The translations under genes were made by a program, and so were the position numbers. Positions 1 to 9,234 of a DNA stretch of 41,350 nucleotides are shown here, one piece after another. Within the stretch, counting starts at the first letter, position 1. The number at the start of each line of letters is the position of its first letter. The notes beneath the pieces were generated by a model. It worked only from the letters and a program-made list of their open reading frames with translations. It had not been told where the DNA came from and ran no database searches. This stretch comes from Ruminococcaceae bacterium YRB3002 (GTDB taxonomy: Bacteria > Bacillota > Clostridia > Saccharofermentanales > Saccharofermentanaceae), in assembly GCA_900099715.1 (NCBI GenBank), contig FMTG01000023.1:1-41350 (forward strand), given 5' to 3'.

Positions 1-2133
1 TCAATAAGCATAAATCTGCTTCCTATCCTGATGACGGTGATCAATATCATATCATCTGAGATATATACAAAGGGGCAGCCGTTTAAGGACAAGATAGTGC
101 TTTATCTGTCAGCTGCGATATTTCTGGTCTTACTTTATGATTCTCCTTCCGGACTCGTATTTTACTGGACATTCAATAATGTTTTCGCGCTGGTGAAGAA
201 TGTATTCTGCAGATATGTAGTGCCAAAAGGAATCAGATCAAAAGGATTCAAGGATTTGAGTAATACAGATCAGATGGTTTTCTGGTCTGGAATGGTGTAT
301 ATGTCTGTGCTTATCGGATTGATGGCTCCGGGGGATATAATAGTCTCCGCGCCTGAGGATTTTATTCATTTGCTCAAGATGAATAATCCGACGGAGTATG
401 TTTATAATACTCTGTTTGTGGCAGTTGGTTTTTATATTGTGTGGATAGGCATTTACTACCTTTTGAGTCCGGATAAGTGGAAGAAGGTATTTACATATCT
501 TACACTTGTCATGGTCGTCTGTTCTACATGTGATTATTTCATATACAGCTCAGATATGGGTTTTGTATCGCCGGAACTTGTATTTACCGATGTTGCCGTG
601 TCATATTCTTCAGATGTGCTGGTAATTACTACGATTGCGGTAGTGATAATCGGTGCAGTTTTTGCTTTTTTGCATAAGCTGATGCCGAGAGTTACATCAA
701 TCCTGGTCATAGCAGGTGTAATAGCATTAACAATAATGGGTAGTATTAACATGGTGTCAATCGATAAAACGTACAGGAGAATCTGTGATGATGGCTGCAA
801 CAGTGAAGTAATGAACATTTCGCTGACTAAGACAGGGCGTAATGTTATCGTACTTATGATGGACAGAGCAATAAGCGGGTACGTCCCTTATTTCATTCAG
901 GAAGATCCTTCACTTATTGATGCTTTTGACGGTTTTGTATACTACCCCAATACGATTGCATTCGGAGGGCATACAAACATATCTGCACCAGCGTTGTTTG
1001 GTGGTTATGAGTATACTCCCGAGCAACTTAACAGCAGAGATAAGCTTACACTCAAGGAAAAACACAATGAGGCTCTATTGGTAATGCCTGTTATTTTCAG
1101 TAACGAAGGCTATCATTCAACTGTGGTTGATATGCCATATGTCAACTACAGTTCACTGTATCAGACCTCGATTTTTGATGAGCGAGATGGCATTAATGCT
1201 TATGTTTCCAGTTTTGTTGCCAGTGATTATGTTGGTGCTGTTGACGAACAACTGGATGCTGTAAGGTACAGGAATTTCTTTATGTACAGTGTCTTGAAAG
1301 CAACCCCTCCGATCTTGCACCGACTGATATATGATGGCGGGAAATATCATTCATTGAATAAGTCCTGGTTTATTACAGAGAAGGGCTCTTTTCATTTTCC
1401 GCTTTCTCACAGTGAAGAGAAAAGGTCTGAAGGAGTCAATCCCGATTTCCTTACTTCCTATGAGGTGCTTACCGGACTTACAGATGTAACGACATGTGGA
1501 GATGTTGACAATCAGTTCGTAATTATCTGCAATGATGTAACGCACTCACCTATGCAGCTTCAGATGCCTGGATATGAGTTGAGTGATAAGGTGGATAATA
1601 CAGATTATTTTTCTGATATACCAGATGGCATAAGACTTGAGAAATATATGCAAATAGCACATTACCAGGTGAATATGGCCGCGTTCCTTGCATTGGGGGA
1701 TTGGTTTGACCAGTTGCGTGCAAGTGGGGTATGGGATAATACAAGAGTGATCATTGTATCGGATCATGGTAGTTCACTGGATCAGTTCGACAGTTTGATA
1801 TTTGAAGATATCATGATGGATGCCGAAGAGATTAATTCGCTGTTAATGGTTAAGGACTTTGGCAGTCGTGGATTCACCATATCCGATGAATATATGACGA
1901 TTGCTGATGTACCGGCAATAGCCACATCCGGTCTTATAGATAATCCGGTTAATCCTTTTACCAGCAATGTGATCTCAAACACCGATAAAACTGCTTCACC
2001 TCAAAAAATATATATGCCGTACTTATGGAGGATTCAGGATAATAATGGCAACAGATTCAGCACTGGTAACTGGTACTCCGTTCACGATAACATATTTGAT
2101 AGAAACAACTGGGAATATCTGGGAGAATACTGA
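1..2133 (+). CDS. Membrane-anchored sulfatase/alkaline-phosphatase-fold protein, 5' end cut by window
   Basis: The frame is open from base 1 without a stop, so the gene probably begins before the window; the first ATG inside is at 31. Residues below count from that ATG. The first ~245 residues hold about six hydrophobic segments and a segment reading SPSGLVFYWTFNN. From ~270 on there is an alkaline-phosphatase-superfamily domain: NVIVLMMDRA (271-280, metal-binding Asp278), a candidate nucleophile Thr315 in FGGHTN, and IIVSDHG (574-580, metal-binding Asp578/His579). Family members include LTA-synthase-like enzymes and phosphoethanolamine or phosphoglycerol transferases acting on envelope polymers. 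The substrate cannot be told here. The gene is visibly more A+T-rich than its neighbours. It ends 6 bases before the convergent decarboxylase gene. Confidence 0.8.
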   Translation, partial: SISINLLPILMTVINIISSEIYTKGQPFKDKIVLYLSAAIFLVLLYDSPSGLVFYWTFNNVFALVKNVFCRYVVPKGIRSKGFKDLSNTDQMVFWSGMVYMSVLIGLMAPGDIIVSAPEDFIHLLKMNNPTEYVYNTLFVAVGFYIVWIGIYYLLSPDKWKKVFTYLTLVMVVCSTCDYFIYSSDMGFVSPELVFTDVAVSYSSDVLVITTIAVVIIGAVFAFLHKLMPRVTSILVIAGVIALTIMGSINMVSIDKTYRRICDDGCNSEVMNISLTKTGRNVIVLMMDRAISGYVPYFIQEDPSLIDAFDGFVYYPNTIAFGGHTNISAPALFGGYEYTPEQLNSRDKLTLKEKHNEALLVMPVIFSNEGYHSTVVDMPYVNYSSLYQTSIFDERDGINAYVSSFVASDYVGAVDEQLDAVRYRNFFMYSVLKATPPILHRLIYDGGKYHSLNKSWFITEKGSFHFPLSHSEEKRSEGVNPDFLTSYEVLTGLTDVTTCGDVDNQFVIICNDVTHSPMQLQMPGYELSDKVDNTDYFSDIPDGIRLEKYMQIAHYQVNMAAFLALGDWFDQLRASGVWDNTRVIIVSDHGSSLDQFDSLIFEDIMMDAEEINSLLMVKDFGSRGFTISDEYMTIADVPAIATSGLIDNPVNPFTSNVISNTDKTASPQKIYMPYLWRIQDNNGNRFSTGNWYSVHDNIFDRNNWEYLGEY

Positions 2134-2139
2134 CAGAAC

Positions 2140-3459
2140 TCATTCTTTTTCAGCGTGAACTGACACGCTTCCGTCTGTCATCATCATCTGTGCGCGGCTG
2201 ATCCTGTCTCCCGGGAGTATCACCGGAATTCCCGGCGGATATGAGTAGATGTACTCTGCGGCGGTCCGGCCTTCCGCTTCTGATATATCAATGCGTTCCG
2301 GTACACATCTTGACGCCTTCTGAAGGCTCATCACGATATCGTGTTCAGGAAGTCTGCAGGATACCGGTGAGGACAGTGCAAGTCCGGGATGATCCCTGTC
2401 GATGGCGAGCATTGCAGATGCGAATCTTCCGAGTGTCTCCCTGTTGTCGCCGATGCCCGTCATGGCGATCATGGAAGCAGAGTTTGATGATTCCGCTTCG
2501 ATGCGGTAATCAGTCCGGAGGATATCGGCAAGGGCAGTTCCGTTGCAGATGAAAACGAACTTGGACGGGTCTTTTCTGTCACAGGAAAAGACACGGATAT
2601 TCTGAAGTTTTGACAATTCCTGTCCCGCGAAAACCACGCCGTCCTTCCAGTCTTTAAGCGCATCCGGGGAATGAAGAAATTCAACCATCTCCGACACTCC
2701 GCTCATCAGCACATACGAGGGTGATGAACTCTCGAAAATATCAACGTAATGCCTTATGTCCTCCGTCCTCACCCGCTCGGAATATTTCAGCATAACAGCG
2801 GTCTGGGTCGGCGATGATAATGTCTTGTGAGTGCTCTTTATTACAAGGTCGCCTTCGGCATCTTCACCCCAGTATTCATCGAGACCGAGATGTGCTCCGT
2901 GGGCTGAATCTGTGATGAGAGTACAGCCGTATTTTCGAGCGATGGAACAGATGGTCTTTGTATCCGAGATCACGCCTTCATATGTGGGTGATGTGATAAC
3001 GACTGTTTTTATGGAAGGGTCGGATGCGAGTGCAGTCTCGATACTCTCAGGAGATATTTCAAGTGCAAACGGAATGCCCGGTTCAGTTACGGGATCCACA
3101 ACAGCATGCATGCACCCTGTCATCTCGATGGCATGCCAGACGCTCAGATGACAGTTGGATGCGGCCAGAACCTTGCCGCCGGGATAATATCTCATAGCGG
3201 CACAGATGGCTGCACCGATCATGGCAGTGGCACCGTTGACAGAGAGAAAGGCTTCCTGTGCGTGCCACAGTGATGCCAGGCCTGATTCCAGTTCCTTTAT
3301 GATCCCTGAAGGAGCGTGGAGATTATCGAAGCCCGTTATCTCGGTAATATCATTTCCCGGCAGAAGCCCGACCCGTCTCTTTCCTCCGGGCATGTGCATG
3401 GGAAGGATGTCAGATTCACAATACTTCCTAAGTTCTCTGTGCAGATATCTGTTACTCAT
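2140..3459 (-). CDS. PLP-dependent Orn/Lys/Arg decarboxylase-family protein
   Basis: Fold-type I PLP enzyme of the Orn/Lys/Arg decarboxylase major-domain family, about 439 residues. This is similar in size to Bacillus SpeA/YaaO-type proteins and lacks the N-terminal wing domain of the large enterobacterial enzymes. Visible signatures are MHMPGGKR near the N terminus, TSPTYEGV, the PLP-site DSAHGAHLG, and STHKTLS, whose Lys should form the Schiff base. Such enzymes make polyamines or cadaverine from basic amino acids; the substrate is not predictable here. The frame can open at a GTG at 3477, but the ATG at 3459 is preferred because the family's N terminus aligns there. Neither start has a Shine-Dalgarno. 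A TATCAT hexamer lies 6 bases upstream of the ATG, which would fit a leaderless mRNA. The gene is divergent from the cellulase gene. Confidence 0.85.
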   Translation of the reverse strand: MSNRYLHRELRKYCESDILPMHMPGGKRRVGLLPGNDITEITGFDNLHAPSGIIKELESGLASLWHAQEAFLSVNGATAMIGAAICAAMRYYPGGKVLAASNCHLSVWHAIEMTGCMHAVVDPVTEPGIPFALEISPESIETALASDPSIKTVVITSPTYEGVISDTKTICSIARKYGCTLITDSAHGAHLGLDEYWGEDAEGDLVIKSTHKTLSSPTQTAVMLKYSERVRTEDIRHYVDIFESSSPSYVLMSGVSEMVEFLHSPDALKDWKDGVVFAGQELSKLQNIRVFSCDRKDPSKFVFICNGTALADILRTDYRIEAESSNSASMIAMTGIGDNRETLGRFASAMLAIDRDHPGLALSSPVSCRLPEHDIVMSLQKASRCVPERIDISEAEGRTAAEYIYSYPPGIPVILPGDRISRAQMMMTDGSVSVHAEKE

Positions 3460-3516
3460 AGCGTAATGATAACACACTGCGAATGTCGTATAATAGTGCT
3501 ACTGAAAGTGGAGGAG
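3457..3516. promoter_or_regulatory. Compact divergent promoter region, decarboxylase / GH9
   Basis: On the plus strand TATAAT at 3489-3494 can act as a -10 for the GH9 gene, followed by a strong GGAGGAG ribosome site (3510-3516). On the minus strand TATCAT (complement of 3466-3471) lies exactly 6 bases before the ATG at 3459. A TATTAT (complement of 3490-3495) is an alternative. No convincing -35 boxes were found. The two promoters would overlap. Confidence 0.45.
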
Positions 3517-3520
3517 AAAT

Positions 3521-6088
3521 ATGAACAGATATATCAGGGCTATTTCTGTTGTGATGATAATGTCGCTTCTGATGACATCCTGCAATACGGGCACTGATGG
3601 TGACATAACAGAAAGTGACGCTTCCGGTGCAGCATCCGGGATACAGACAGATGTTACAGATGGTAATACAGAAGGTTCATTTGACGGTACAGAGGGAGGA
3701 GACCACAGTACGGGCGATCTTACTGAATACGGCAGAGGATACGAGGGAATAGAAGGGACTGGCAAATATAATTATGGCGAGGCCCTTCAGAAGGCGCTGC
3801 TGTTCTACGAGCTCCAGCGGAGCGGAAAGCTGCCTGAGCAGACGAGGTGCAACTGGCGTGGTGATTCGGGACTTACCGATGGTTCTGATAATGGTGTGGA
3901 TCTTACCGGCGGCTGGTACGATGCAGGCGATAATGTAAAGTTTAATCTGCCAATGGCATATGCAGCCGCCATGCTGGGATGGTCAGTGTATGAGGACCAC
4001 AAGGCATACGAGGAAAGCGGTCAGCTTGAATATGTCCTGGGTGATATCAGATGGGCGGCCGATTATCTTATCAAGTGTCACCCGCAGAAAGATATCTATT
4101 ACTATCAGGTCGGTGACGGCAATGCGGATCACTCGTGGTGGGGACCTGCCGAGGTAATGACCATGAACAGGCCGTCATACTGTGTCTCAAAGGACAACCC
4201 CGGATCAGCTGTGGCAGGTGAAGCGGCAGCAGCGCTTGCAGTGGCTTCCATCGTATTCAAGGAGTCTGATCCTGAATACTCAGACAAGTGCCTTCAGCAT
4301 GCTGAAGAGTTGTATGAATGCGCTGATACCTGGCGGAGCGATTCCGGATATACTGCTGCCAACGGGTTCTACAATTCTTGGAGCGGTTTCTACGATGAAC
4401 TGGCGTGGGCAGGATGCTGGCTCTATCTTGCAACTGATGACAGTTCGTATCTCAATAATGCGAAGACCTGCTTCACACAGGCGGGACACGACTTTGACTG
4501 GTCTCTCTGCTGGGACGATGTTCATATCGGCGCTGCAGTCCTGCTCGCGAAGATAACAGACGATAAGTCATATAAGGATGAGGTTCAGAAGCACCTTGAC
4601 TACTGGTCATGCGGTACGTCTGACGGACAGAGGATCACGTATTCTCCCAAGGGTCTGGCATGGCTCGACCAGTGGGGATCTCTGAGGTATGCGACCACTA
4701 CAGCATTTGTTGCTTCTGTTTACAGCAGATGGGACGGATGTCCGTCAGATAAGGCCGATGTGTATTGGAATTTCGCAGAGTCACAGGCTGACTATGCACT
4801 GGGTTCCTCCGGAAGATCATATGTTGTGGGTTTTGGTGAGAATTCCCCCGAGCATCCTCATCACAGAACAAGTCAGGGATCCTACTGTGACAACATGAAT
4901 GAACCGGGCGAGGCAAGGCATACCCTTTATGGCGCTCTGGTAGGCGGTCCCGATGCTTCAGACGGATACAGTGATACCGTAACCGACTTCAGTAAGAATG
5001 AGGTAGCCTGCGACTACAATGCAGGATTCACCGGGCTTATGGCCGCCATGTATTCAAAATATCACGGGAAGACTCTGATAGACTTCGGTGCTGTCGAAGA
5101 GGTTCCTTCAGACGAATTTACTGCAGAATGCGGTACGAATGTGGACGGACAGGACTTCATCGAGATCAAGGCCATCATTTACAACAAGACTGCATGGCCT
5201 GCAAGAGCGGCTGATGATCTGGAGTTCAGGTATTTCGTCGATCTGTCTGAGGTATATCAGGCAGGCGGTGATGTATCGGGAGTCACCATCAACACGAACT
5301 ATATGCAGTCCGGCAGAGTTGACGGACTCAAGGTCTGGAATGAGGCAAATCATATCTACTACCTGTCAGTTATATTCGATGACGGTACCTTGAGACCGTC
5401 CGGACAGTCACAGCACAAGTCGGAGATCCAGGTCAGGATGACGAGCCCCAACGGAGCTTGGGACAACAGTAATGACTACTCTTATAACAATGTTACAGGC
5501 GTTGTGCTCCTTGAGAATGGCGAGGTCGTATACGGTACTCTTCCCGATGGTGAAGGGGCAGGCTCCGGCAGTTCTTCAGGAATCTCACAGCCGTCCGAGA
5601 GCACACAGACGTCCCAGACTTCACAGACCACACAGAACCAGAACGGGTCCTCAGGCGGTCAGACATCAGTTGGAGATCTGAATGTCACCATGACATACAA
5701 TGACAGCTCACTTAATGCCAATGCGATCGCCGGCACCATGGAGATAAAGAATACCGGCAGTTCATCAGTGAATCTGTCGGATATGCAGATAAAGTATTAC
5801 TTCACAAACGAAGGCGGAACGACACTGATGTTTGACTGTTACCACTCAGCCATCAATTCCGCAACGGGCCAGTATACTGCACTGACCAGCAGCACGAAAG
5901 GCACGTTAACTTCAGCATCGGGCGAGGACAGGGACACGTGCCTTACCATCGCACCGGGATCTGGTTCGCTGGGTAAAGGTGATACGCTGACCATAAGCTT
6001 CAGTCTCCACAGGGCAGACTGGCAGAACATGAACATGGCTAACGACTGGTCCCGCAAGGACGTTAAGAACATTGAGGTGACTGCGTGA
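3521..6088 (+). CDS. GH9 endoglucanase lipoprotein with two CBM3 modules
   Basis: Secreted cellulase. Residues 1-21 are a lipoprotein signal ending at MTSC, so Cys21 is the likely lipidated residue. A spacer rich in Asp, Thr and Gly follows. The GH9 catalytic domain spans ~85-515: DAGD at 134-137 carries the catalytic base, His445-His448 lies in PEHPHHRT, and Glu494 (in KNEVACDYN) is the expected proton donor. A CBM3c-like module follows (~526-675), giving the GH9-CBM3c theme B arrangement typical of processive endoglucanases. Then comes a Ser/Thr/Gln/Gly linker (~677-715) and a second CBM3 at ~716-855, probably the cellulose-binding one. The length of 855 aa fits. There is no dockerin, so attachment appears to be by lipid. 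The stop overlaps the next gene's GTG start by four bases, implying translational coupling. Confidence 0.93.
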   Translation: MNRYIRAISVVMIMSLLMTSCNTGTDGDITESDASGAASGIQTDVTDGNTEGSFDGTEGGDHSTGDLTEYGRGYEGIEGTGKYNYGEALQKALLFYELQRSGKLPEQTRCNWRGDSGLTDGSDNGVDLTGGWYDAGDNVKFNLPMAYAAAMLGWSVYEDHKAYEESGQLEYVLGDIRWAADYLIKCHPQKDIYYYQVGDGNADHSWWGPAEVMTMNRPSYCVSKDNPGSAVAGEAAAALAVASIVFKESDPEYSDKCLQHAEELYECADTWRSDSGYTAANGFYNSWSGFYDELAWAGCWLYLATDDSSYLNNAKTCFTQAGHDFDWSLCWDDVHIGAAVLLAKITDDKSYKDEVQKHLDYWSCGTSDGQRITYSPKGLAWLDQWGSLRYATTTAFVASVYSRWDGCPSDKADVYWNFAESQADYALGSSGRSYVVGFGENSPEHPHHRTSQGSYCDNMNEPGEARHTLYGALVGGPDASDGYSDTVTDFSKNEVACDYNAGFTGLMAAMYSKYHGKTLIDFGAVEEVPSDEFTAECGTNVDGQDFIEIKAIIYNKTAWPARAADDLEFRYFVDLSEVYQAGGDVSGVTINTNYMQSGRVDGLKVWNEANHIYYLSVIFDDGTLRPSGQSQHKSEIQVRMTSPNGAWDNSNDYSYNNVTGVVLLENGEVVYGTLPDGEGAGSGSSSGISQPSESTQTSQTSQTTQNQNGSSGGQTSVGDLNVTMTYNDSSLNANAIAGTMEIKNTGSSSVNLSDMQIKYYFTNEGGTTLMFDCYHSAINSATGQYTALTSSTKGTLTSASGEDRDTCLTIAPGSGSLGKGDTLTISFSLHRADWQNMNMANDWSRKDVKNIEVTA

Positions 6089-7080
6089 AGAGGATAGTCT
6101 GTGTTCTGATCTGTGCTCTGATGATCGCGGGAAGTATTACATCCTGCAGCGGTACGGAGGCGGCATCAGAGACAACCTCTTTACAGACAACATATGCGAC
6201 CGGGGAAGATTTCACGGGTTACGTGCTGAATCCGCATGTGTATCCCTCGCTGTATGAGCAGAATTTCGATGCCGGGACAAAGGCGTCTTTCTTCAGCTTC
6301 TGTGATGCGCTGCTCTCCGGGGCGGATGAATTCGACTGCCCCGATGAGGTTGTGTACTATACGGTGCTCGAGACGATCAGTCATGAGTGCATGCCTCTTG
6401 CAGCCTTCGTAGTTTACGATGATATCAGTGTGAAGAACGGCAAAGGTCATATCGGGTATTCGATCCCCCATGATGAGTACATGGCAAGAGCAGATGAGTT
6501 CAGGAATACAGTCACATCGATCCTGAATGAGTGCATCAGACCGGAATACAGTGACACCTCGAAAGCAATAGCGCTCTACGTTTATTTCTCCGAACACTAC
6601 ACATACGATGATGCGGCTACGTCTGATGACTTTACCGGGTGCTCCGCATACAGGCTTCTGACGGAGCATACGGGGATATGTCAGGAGATAGCTCCGGCAT
6701 ATGCGTATCTGCTTCTTCAGGCGGGTGTTGACTGCACCACATGCGGGTCCCTCAATAATGTGAATGATGCGCATGAATGGGCTTTCGCGACGATAGACGG
6801 AGAGTACTACCATATCGATCCCACATGGGCGCTCGATGACCGTGACGGGCTGAGGTATTTCGGCATGACGGATGACCGCAGGGCAGAGGAAGGCGGATGG
6901 GATAAGACGGTATTCAATTACGGCAATGCCAATATCTTTGACAGCAGGGGAACTTATAAGGCGGTGAGCACAAGATTTGAGCCTTTGTGGAGCGCTGTTA
7001 CATGCGAGGCCGATTATGACAGTGATACTGTTATGTATTACTCCGAAGGCAGCGATGAGCGAAAGACTTTCAGGTACTGA
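6085..7080 (+). CDS. Transglutaminase-like lipoprotein
   Basis: Predicted surface lipoprotein: residues 1-21 form a signal peptide with lipobox ITSC (Cys21). The domain at ~130-260 has the transglutaminase/cysteine-protease core, with Cys199 (TGICQE), His230 (DAHEW) and Asp245 (HIDPTW) forming the expected catalytic triad. Bacterial members are peptidases or have unknown substrates. Activity is inferred only from the intact triad. The GTG start lies inside the cellulase stop (GTGA overlap), so the two are probably made together. This links the gene to extracellular polysaccharide or peptide breakdown without proving it. Translation could alternatively begin slightly downstream, but the signal peptide needs this start. 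Confidence 0.85.
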   Translation: MKRIVCVLICALMIAGSITSCSGTEAASETTSLQTTYATGEDFTGYVLNPHVYPSLYEQNFDAGTKASFFSFCDALLSGADEFDCPDEVVYYTVLETISHECMPLAAFVVYDDISVKNGKGHIGYSIPHDEYMARADEFRNTVTSILNECIRPEYSDTSKAIALYVYFSEHYTYDDAATSDDFTGCSAYRLLTEHTGICQEIAPAYAYLLLQAGVDCTTCGSLNNVNDAHEWAFATIDGEYYHIDPTWALDDRDGLRYFGMTDDRRAEEGGWDKTVFNYGNANIFDSRGTYKAVSTRFEPLWSAVTCEADYDSDTVMYYSEGSDERKTFRY

Positions 7081-7085
7081 TATAG

Positions 7086-7098
7086 TATAATCACATCA
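7086..7098 (+). promoter_or_regulatory. -10 box placing transcription start at the ATG (leaderless)
   Basis: A perfect TATAAT at 7086-7091 is followed by six bases and then the ATG at 7098. Transcription would start at or next to the initiation codon. There is no Shine-Dalgarno. The -35 region is not recognisable. Confidence 0.5.
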
Positions 7099-7943
7099 TG
7101 GTGACACAGGATAAGGAGAAGAGATCAGCAAATACGATGAGGACATTATTTGGAATCCTCATGTTATTTTCTGTGTCCTTTCTGCTGACATCTGCCATTG
7201 CCAGATATATCATTCTTGACCCGGATTGCTGGAAAACGATGTTCTTCACGGATGAAGTGAGGGATATGCTTACTGAAGAGATCGACAATGATCTTAAGAT
7301 CACCATGATAATGGATGACGATACTGCACGGGCCGTGACGGACGTGTTGGTGGATAAGATCTGCGACATGATCGGCGGCGGTGATGCAAGTTTTGATGAC
7401 GAAGAACTGGAAGAGTTCTACGAAGAATACCTGGAAGACGACGGATATATCTCTGAAGAGGATTTCATTGATTATATGAATGAACGTACCGGGGATATTT
7501 GGGATGATTACAGCGACAGCGACTTTAGGAATGTGTATGAGACGGCAGACAGGATCGTGCTTATAGTCCTGCTGGTTTCTGCCGGAGCTACGGTTCTCAT
7601 GATGGTCCTGCTCCTGTATGTGCACCGCAATAAATACCGCCCCCTCAAGACACTCTGCCTTGACCTGATATGGGGATCGGTATTCAATCTTATGGGATGG
7701 GGATTTGTAAAGACACTGCTCGGAAGTGCGGCCGAGTCCTCCAGGAATACCTCCGGGGAGATCGTGCTCATCGAAAGCGTGGACGGAATGATCACGACAG
7801 TCATTCTGATATGTCTGGGCGCTCTCGTGACCGGAATAGTTGCATGTAAACTTGCATCATCTGCAATAAAGATGACAGATGAGGAACTTGATTCAGTTGA
7901 CGAAGAAGAAGCGTATATAAGGGAGGCCAGTGATTATGAATAA
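7098..7943 (+). CDS. Acidic membrane protein, paralogue of downstream gene
   Basis: Unknown function, 281 aa. One N-terminal transmembrane segment (~15-38) is followed by a very acidic, helical extracellular or periphery region (~45-150, many Asp/Glu). Three hydrophobic segments follow (~155-178, ~190-212, ~232-258), and the tail is short and acidic. The layout, and the sequence around the second hydrophobic hairpin (HRNKYRPLK, then FNLMGWGFVKT), match the next gene's HKNRFRPVR and LIGWAILFGMIKT. The two therefore arose by tandem duplication. The start ATG lies 6 bases after a TATAAT box and has no ribosome-binding site. It overlaps the next gene by eight bases. Confidence 0.7.
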   Translation: MVTQDKEKRSANTMRTLFGILMLFSVSFLLTSAIARYIILDPDCWKTMFFTDEVRDMLTEEIDNDLKITMIMDDDTARAVTDVLVDKICDMIGGGDASFDDEELEEFYEEYLEDDGYISEEDFIDYMNERTGDIWDDYSDSDFRNVYETADRIVLIVLLVSAGATVLMMVLLLYVHRNKYRPLKTLCLDLIWGSVFNLMGWGFVKTLLGSAAESSRNTSGEIVLIESVDGMITTVILICLGALVTGIVACKLASSAIKMTDEELDSVDEEEAYIREASDYE

Positions 7944-9108
7944 GATCAAAGAGACAGGTGCCGCTAACGGTCTCAGGGTGTTTTTCGCAATCGTTATGGT
8001 TGTGACGGTTGGCATATTTGTCAACTGTATCATCATGAACAGTACCATCTACAACCAGAAGTTCTGGGACAGGACCGTAAAGGCTGACGATATCAAGGAA
8101 GAAGCCAAGGATTTTATGGTGGAACAGGCCAAAAAATACATGACTCAGTACAGGGCAGAGGTGCCGGGAACAGATACCTCCGTGTCCCTGGAAGACCTGT
8201 ACGATCTTGACACCGGCGACGAATTCACGAACGAGATGATCGACTACATCCTTGACGAGACGATGGAAATGATGCTCGAGGGAGACAACGAGATCGACCG
8301 CGACAGATTCGACGATATCTTCGAGGAATACGAAGACCAGATCTACAAGGAACTGGAAGAGTCGGGCATATCAAGAGAGGAATTTGACAAGACAAAAGAT
8401 CAGCTCTTCGATGAAATCAATACGACAATGGAGACTATTGAGGAGACCAAGGATGAGTCGCCGGCACTTGAGACATTTAACCTCAAGAAGGGAAGAAGAA
8501 AGAACACGGTGGTAATGATAGTCATGGCTGTTCTGAACGTGATCATGATCGCGGTACTCATCATCATCCACAAGAACAGATTCAGACCGGTAAGAGCAAC
8601 AGGAATCGCAGTGACTGTAACATCTGCGGTCAGCCTCATCGGATGGGCAATACTGTTCGGAATGATAAAGACTACCGGCATGGTATTCAAGGGTGAAGCA
8701 GATCTTGTTGATATGATCATAAAGGCAGGCACAAAGACACTGAAACAGATCATGGGCATCGTGGGTATCGCTACCGTGATCGGCGTCGTGCTCATAGTCG
8801 GCGGCTGTATCGGTGTAAGCCTTATGAACAGCGCATACCGCAAGAAACATCCCGCATCAGGCGCAGCAGCTGTGCCTATGTATGGTGTGCAGCCGGTGCC
8901 GATGGCGCAGGTTCCGGTTCAGCAAGTGCCGGTTCAGCCGGTTCCCGTGCAGTATCAGCAGCCTGTGCAGTATCAGCAACCTGTGCAGCAGGTTCAGGTG
9001 CAACAGCAGACTCCTGTGCAGCCGTCTGCCTGGACTTGCCCCAACTGTGGAAGATCGGGTATTGTTGGCAACTTCTGCGACAACTGCGGGACGAGAAAGG
9101 GCTCGTAA
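7936..9108 (+). CDS. Acidic membrane protein with Pro/Gln/Val repeats and C-terminal zinc ribbon
   Basis: Unknown function, ~390 aa. The ATG at 7936 is chosen over an in-frame GTG at 7930 because GGGAGG at 7921-7926 is correctly spaced for it. It has an N-terminal transmembrane segment, a long acidic helical region (~45-175) and three hydrophobic segments (~190-215, ~225-250, ~270-300). A low-complexity stretch of VPVQ/YQQPVQ repeats (~315-365) follows. The protein ends in a four-cysteine zinc ribbon, CPNCG followed by CDNCG. It is a paralogue of the preceding gene, with the repeat and zinc ribbon added. It probably forms an operon with it (eight-base overlap). Confidence 0.75.
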   Translation: MNKIKETGAANGLRVFFAIVMVVTVGIFVNCIIMNSTIYNQKFWDRTVKADDIKEEAKDFMVEQAKKYMTQYRAEVPGTDTSVSLEDLYDLDTGDEFTNEMIDYILDETMEMMLEGDNEIDRDRFDDIFEEYEDQIYKELEESGISREEFDKTKDQLFDEINTTMETIEETKDESPALETFNLKKGRRKNTVVMIVMAVLNVIMIAVLIIIHKNRFRPVRATGIAVTVTSAVSLIGWAILFGMIKTTGMVFKGEADLVDMIIKAGTKTLKQIMGIVGIATVIGVVLIVGGCIGVSLMNSAYRKKHPASGAAAVPMYGVQPVPMAQVPVQQVPVQPVPVQYQQPVQYQQPVQQVQVQQQTPVQPSAWTCPNCGRSGIVGNFCDNCGTRKGS

Positions 9109-9140
9109 GAACGAATTTGTGCTATTTTGAACAGGTCCTC

Positions 9141-9229
9141 GGGGGCTCGCGACCGCTTGCTCGCTTCAGTCCTCGTCGCTTCGCTCCTGCGGTAAGTCCG
9201 CTTGCAAGGGCAGCGCTCGCCCTTCGGGA
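9141..9229 (+). repeat. F repeat, copy 1 (full length)
   Basis: This ~89-base G+C-rich block begins GGGGGCTCGCGACCGCTTG and ends CTCGCCCTTCGG. It is nearly identical to 23194-23279. It contains an internal hairpin, AAGGGC-AGCGCT-C-GCCCTT. Its last 12 bases recur inverted at 9922-9933, so the R1 block is bracketed by a short inverted repeat. No coding potential is evident. Confidence 0.8.
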
Positions 9230-9234
9230 TCATC

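Noticed and set aside
6181-6813. 210-codon minus-strand frame
   Set aside because: It is the shadow of the transglutaminase-like gene, which has a signal peptide and catalytic triad; the antisense product has no recognisable features.
9141-9229. F repeat as a fragment of a coding sequence or a tRNA-like gene
   Set aside because: Translations are low-complexity and unrelated to any protein; no cloverleaf or anticodon arm can be drawn.
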